A stretch of DNA of 9,804 nucleotides from a bacterium (GTDB taxonomy: Bacteria > Verrucomicrobiota > Verrucomicrobiia > Limisphaerales > UBA11358). The translations under genes and the position numbers were made by a program. The notes below the pieces were generated by a model that saw only the letters and a list, made by a program, of their open reading frames with translations, searched no databases and was not told the DNA's origin. Location: NCBI GenBank assembly GCA_021781185.1, contig JAJXXI010000454.1, positions 1 through 9,804 of the forward strand, given 5' to 3'. How positions within the stretch are numbered: the stretch's first letter is position 1; the number at the start of each line of letters is the position of its first letter. Shown in pieces: positions 7,716 to 9,804 of this stretch.

Positions 7716-7982
7716 TTATGCTTCTTCCGGCAGGTCCAGCGGCTTGAGCTTCAATTCGCCCGCCGCATTCTTTTCCAATTGCTGGATCTTCACTTCCGCT
7801 TCCGCGAGCTTTTCCTGGCAGATTTTCACCAGTCGGGCACCTTCTTCATAACGCGCCAGCAAGGTTTCGAGCGGCAGATCATCCGCTTCCATGGCCTCGA
7901 CAATGCCCTCAAGCTTATTGACGGCCTCTTCAAACGGCAAACTTCCCTTGGCCGTGTCACCGGCCTTCGCTGGTTTTGACAT
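7716..7982 (-). CDS. xseB: Exodeoxyribonuclease VII small subunit
   Basis: The 88-residue protein is a typical-length XseB. Several XseB helical chains wrap the C-terminal region of XseA to form exonuclease VII, which degrades single-stranded DNA into oligonucleotides. The family core is clear: LPFEEAVNKLEGIVEAME (15-32), then DDLPLE (34-39) and a YEEG (45-48) leading into LVKICQEKLAEAEVKIQQLE. The C-terminal tail after about residue 70 is less conserved. It lies 52 nt downstream of xseA and 3 nt upstream of dxs, an arrangement common in bacteria. No Shine-Dalgarno is visible; a TTTT run lies 3 nt before the ATG. The first six residues, MSKPAK, are identical to those of XseA although the codons differ. 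Confidence 0.95.
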   Translation of the reverse strand: MSKPAKAGDTAKGSLPFEEAVNKLEGIVEAMEADDLPLETLLARYEEGARLVKICQEKLAEAEVKIQQLEKNAAGELKLKPLDLPEEA

Positions 7983-8034
7983 CCGAAAACAATAGGAAAA
8001 AGCCTTATCCGCGTCCAGCGTAGAGACGGGGCGG

Positions 8035-9429
8035 TTACTTTTCCGCCCGGCTGAAAATTTCCCCGTTCGCCAGCCGCGTCTTTAATGCCTGTCCGGCCGA
8101 GACTTTCGCGGCTTCGCGCAAAACCTGGCCGGTCGCCGCGTCGGTCGTGATCGAATAGCCGCGCGCCAGCACCTGCTCCGGTCCGAGCAAATTCAGCCGG
8201 CGTTCCAGTTGGCGCACGGCCTCGCGCCGGGTTTTCAAGGCCAGCAACGGTTTCACCCGCAAAATCCGGCCCGCCAGACTTTCAAACACCAAGGTGCGTG
8301 AGCGGGTCGCAGACTTCAGGCTCCGCATCAGGCCGGACTGCAAATCATCCAGCCGTTGCAACGAATCATTCAACCGCCGGCGCGGATGCAGCCGGGCGAG
8401 CCTTCCGGCCAGCGACTGAAAATCCTCCGTTTCGTTCGTCAGCCGGCGTTGCACCTGCAAACGCATCAATGCCATCGCATCCGCCACAAACTCGCGGCTG
8501 GCGAAGACATCTTCCGTGATGATTTCCGCCGCCGCGCTGGGCGTCGCTGCCCGCACGTCCGCCACAAAATCCGCGATGGTGAAATCAATCTCGTGCCCGA
8601 CCGCCGAAACGACCGGCAACGCCGATTCAAAAATCGCCCGCGCCACCGGTTCCTCATTAAACGCCCACAAATCCTCCAGCGACCCGCCGCCCCGCGTAAT
8701 GAGAATCAAATCTAGTTTTGCCGTGGCAGCCGACGTGCGGCGGCTCTCACCTGTTTCCGGTTTTGAAGTTTGAGCCACGTCACCTCGGCTGCTGCCGGAA
8801 TTAAATTCATTCAGCCGCCGGATGGCCTCGGCAATTTCCCGTGCCGCGCCGTCCCCCTGCACGCGGCAGGGCGCGAGAACGATTTCCAGCGCCGGGTTTC
8901 GCCGCCGGATGACATGCAGCACATCGCGGATCGCCGCGCCCGTCGGTGAAGTCACCAGGCCGATCTGCTGCGGAAACCGGGGCAGGGATCGCTTCCGTTC
9001 CGGCGCGAACAAGCCTTCCGCCGCCAGCTTCGCCTTCAACTTGTCAAAGGCCGCCTGGAGTGCGCCAATGCCTTGCACCTCGACCGCGCGGACGATGAGC
9101 TGGTATTGCCCGCGCGCCTCATAAACCGTCACCTCGCCTTGCAGCAGCACCTTCTGGCCATCCGCGAGCAATTCCCGCTGCGCCGCCGCCGTCCCGCGAA
9201 ACAGCACGCAGCTCAACTGCGCCGCGACATCCTTGAGTGTGAAATACACGTGCCCGGAACTTTGCGCCCGGAGATTCGTGATCTCGCCGCCGACCCAGAC
9301 CGAGCCGATCTGCTTTTCCAGCAGCCGTTTGATGTCCGACGTCAGTTCCCAGACGGACAAAACCTTGCGCGCTTGTTCCGGGGGGAACAGTTCACCGAAG
9401 TCCCACTGCGATTTGGCCGGTTTGCTCAT
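8035..9429 (-). CDS. xseA: Exodeoxyribonuclease VII large subunit
   Basis: The 464-residue catalytic subunit of exonuclease VII works with XseB in single-strand DNA degradation and mismatch or damage processing. An OB-fold nucleic-acid-binding domain occupies about residues 24-116 (SVWVGGEITNLRAQSSGHVYF begins at 43). The catalytic domain shows IGLVTSPTGAAIRDV (156-170), RGGGSLEDLWAFNEE (246-260), and SAVGHEIDFTIADFVADVRA with TPSAAAE, all family hallmarks. A helical region follows, and the C-terminus has the usual LARGYSI and ANGEI segments. Residues about 211-236 (within SGSSRGDVAQ...TSAATA) interrupt the normally short link between AIRRLNE and LDLILITRGGG; the DNA there is an imperfect inverted repeat (see 8722-8799). 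The frame and all flanking motifs are intact, so the protein is probably functional. No Shine-Dalgarno precedes the ATG, but TTTT occurs 5 nt upstream. Confidence 0.96.
   Translation of the reverse strand: MSKPAKSQWDFGELFPPEQARKVLSVWELTSDIKRLLEKQIGSVWVGGEITNLRAQSSGHVYFTLKDVAAQLSCVLFRGTAAAQRELLADGQKVLLQGEVTVYEARGQYQLIVRAVEVQGIGALQAAFDKLKAKLAAEGLFAPERKRSLPRFPQQIGLVTSPTGAAIRDVLHVIRRRNPALEIVLAPCRVQGDGAAREIAEAIRRLNEFNSGSSRGDVAQTSKPETGESRRTSAATAKLDLILITRGGGSLEDLWAFNEEPVARAIFESALPVVSAVGHEIDFTIADFVADVRAATPSAAAEIITEDVFASREFVADAMALMRLQVQRRLTNETEDFQSLAGRLARLHPRRRLNDSLQRLDDLQSGLMRSLKSATRSRTLVFESLAGRILRVKPLLALKTRREAVRQLERRLNLLGPEQVLARGYSITTDAATGQVLREAAKVSAGQALKTRLANGEIFSRAEK
8722..8799. repeat. Putative in-frame palindromic insertion within xseA
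   Basis: This segment encodes the extra XseA residues 211-236. Its plus-strand arms are 8725-8748 and 8772-8796 with a 23-nt central loop. GGCAGCCGA (8725-8733) pairs with TCGGC (8785-8789) and TGCC (8793-8796), leaving a 3-nt bulge. CGTG (8734-8737) pairs with CACG (8776-8779). GCTC (8743-8746) pairs with GAGC (8772-8775). The estimated length is 78 nt, a multiple of three, with no stop in the xseA frame and intact motifs on both sides. Inferred to be a small palindromic element; the exact ends are uncertain by a few codons. Confidence 0.5.
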
Positions 9430-9486
9430 GTGCGAAAATTAAACCATGGACGGGCGTGGATAAAAAGACGGATCCGGTGGGCTTGG

Positions 9487-9554
9487 GGATGATTGGATAA
9501 ATGGATGAGTCTTCGCCCGCAGCCCGGTGCCATTATCCATCCATCCAATCATCC
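9487..9554. repeat. Long imperfect palindrome upstream of xseA
   Basis: Two 22-nt arms (9487-9508 and 9533-9554) surround a 24-nt loop. The outer 12 bp pair perfectly, then come two mismatches, six more pairs, one G-T wobble and a closing pair. The arms are built from GGAT/GATT units (right arm: ATCCATCCATCC, then AATCATCC), unlike the surrounding GC-rich DNA. The right arm covers the stop codon of the gene at 9549. Neither side has a T-tract, so it is not a standard intrinsic terminator. It could be a dispersed repeat or an RNA-stabilising hairpin between the upstream gene and xseA. Confidence 0.7.
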
Positions 9555-9803
9555 AGCCGTCTCTGCCGTCGCTGCGTTCACGGCAGTGACAAGTGCGTTC
9601 ACCCGCGTGACGAGTGGAAAATCTGACGGCGATTCGAGCGTGTAGCCCTGCCGCGATTTTTGGGTGATGAGATAAAACGCCTCCGGCCAGTCGGGTCGCT
9701 CCTGCGGATTCAATGCGGGCCGGATGATGCCGCCGTGCGCGGCGCGGCCCTCGATGATTGCCGACGGATCAATGGGGCAAACGGTTTTGACCGCCGCGAT
9801 CAT
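9549..9803 (-). CDS. Unrecognised protein, possibly only its C-terminal part
   Basis: An 84-residue frame runs from an ATG at 9803, one base from the window edge, to TGA at 9549-9551. Whether that ATG is the true start or an internal Met cannot be decided, because the upstream region is missing. The protein shows no motif I recognise. It has a Pro-rich middle (RPALNPQERPDWPEAFYLI, about 48-66) and a C-terminal stretch, FPLVTRVNALVTAVNAATA, that could be an amphipathic helix. There is no signal peptide or membrane helix. It is codirectional with xseA and lies 119 bp upstream of it, separated by the palindrome. GC-rich base usage matches its neighbours, but coding status is less certain than for the other genes. 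Confidence 0.5.
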   Translation of the reverse strand: MIAAVKTVCPIDPSAIIEGRAAHGGIIRPALNPQERPDWPEAFYLITQKSRQGYTLESPSDFPLVTRVNALVTAVNAATAETAG

Positions 9804-9804
9804 T

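Noticed and set aside
7224..7979. 251-codon plus-strand open frame opposite dxs and xseB
   Set aside because: It spans two real minus-strand genes in antisense and shows only shadow-type composition.
1..9804. CRISPR array, tRNA/rRNA, insertion sequence or prophage
   Set aside because: I saw no regularly spaced direct repeats, no cloverleaf or rRNA segment, and no transposase or integrase frame; the mobile-like signals are limited to the small palindromes listed.

Overview
The window is GC-rich bacterial chromosome, densely coded on both strands, and carries housekeeping genes next to one signalling operon. Three things suggest a member of the PVC superphylum, probably Verrucomicrobiota. The deoxyxylulose-phosphate synthase has a diverged set of motifs (GDA for GDG, DRAGLSANDGPTHHG). 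The sensor has an HTCS-like double propeller but no DNA-binding output. Starts mostly lack a well-placed Shine-Dalgarno and instead follow T-runs. This assignment is inference; no rRNA or other marker is present.

Layout: (1) 1-222, minus strand: first 74 codons of an NADP-type isocitrate dehydrogenase (icd), running off the left edge. (2) 223-507: divergent intergenic region with a hairpin at 305-328 and a candidate sigma70-type promoter at 437-466 reading right. (3) 508-5720, plus strand: two overlapping genes (ATGA). The first is a periplasmic sensor kinase with 14 propeller blades, a Y_Y_Y domain, one membrane segment and a kinase core. The second is a cytoplasmic REC-HisKA-HATPase-REC hybrid kinase. 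Together they look like a phosphorelay sensing an extracytoplasmic ligand, but no DNA-binding effector is encoded here. (4) 5724-9429, minus strand: xseA, then xseB, then dxs, the last two 3 nt apart. These encode the two subunits of exonuclease VII and the first enzyme of the MEP isoprenoid pathway. The dxs stop lies 3 bp from the stop of the convergent hybrid kinase gene. (5) 9430-9548: short intergenic region containing most of a long imperfect palindrome (9487-9554). (6) 9549-9803, minus strand: an unrecognised reading frame touching the right edge.

The most unusual signal is that both dxs and xseA contain in-frame extra segments (about 63 nt and 78 nt) inside otherwise well conserved proteins. 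Each DNA segment is itself an inverted-repeat structure. They look like small palindromic elements that have inserted into coding sequence without breaking the frame, comparable in principle to rickettsial palindromic elements. The two segments differ in sequence, so they would be two families. A third, unrelated palindrome lies at 9487-9554.
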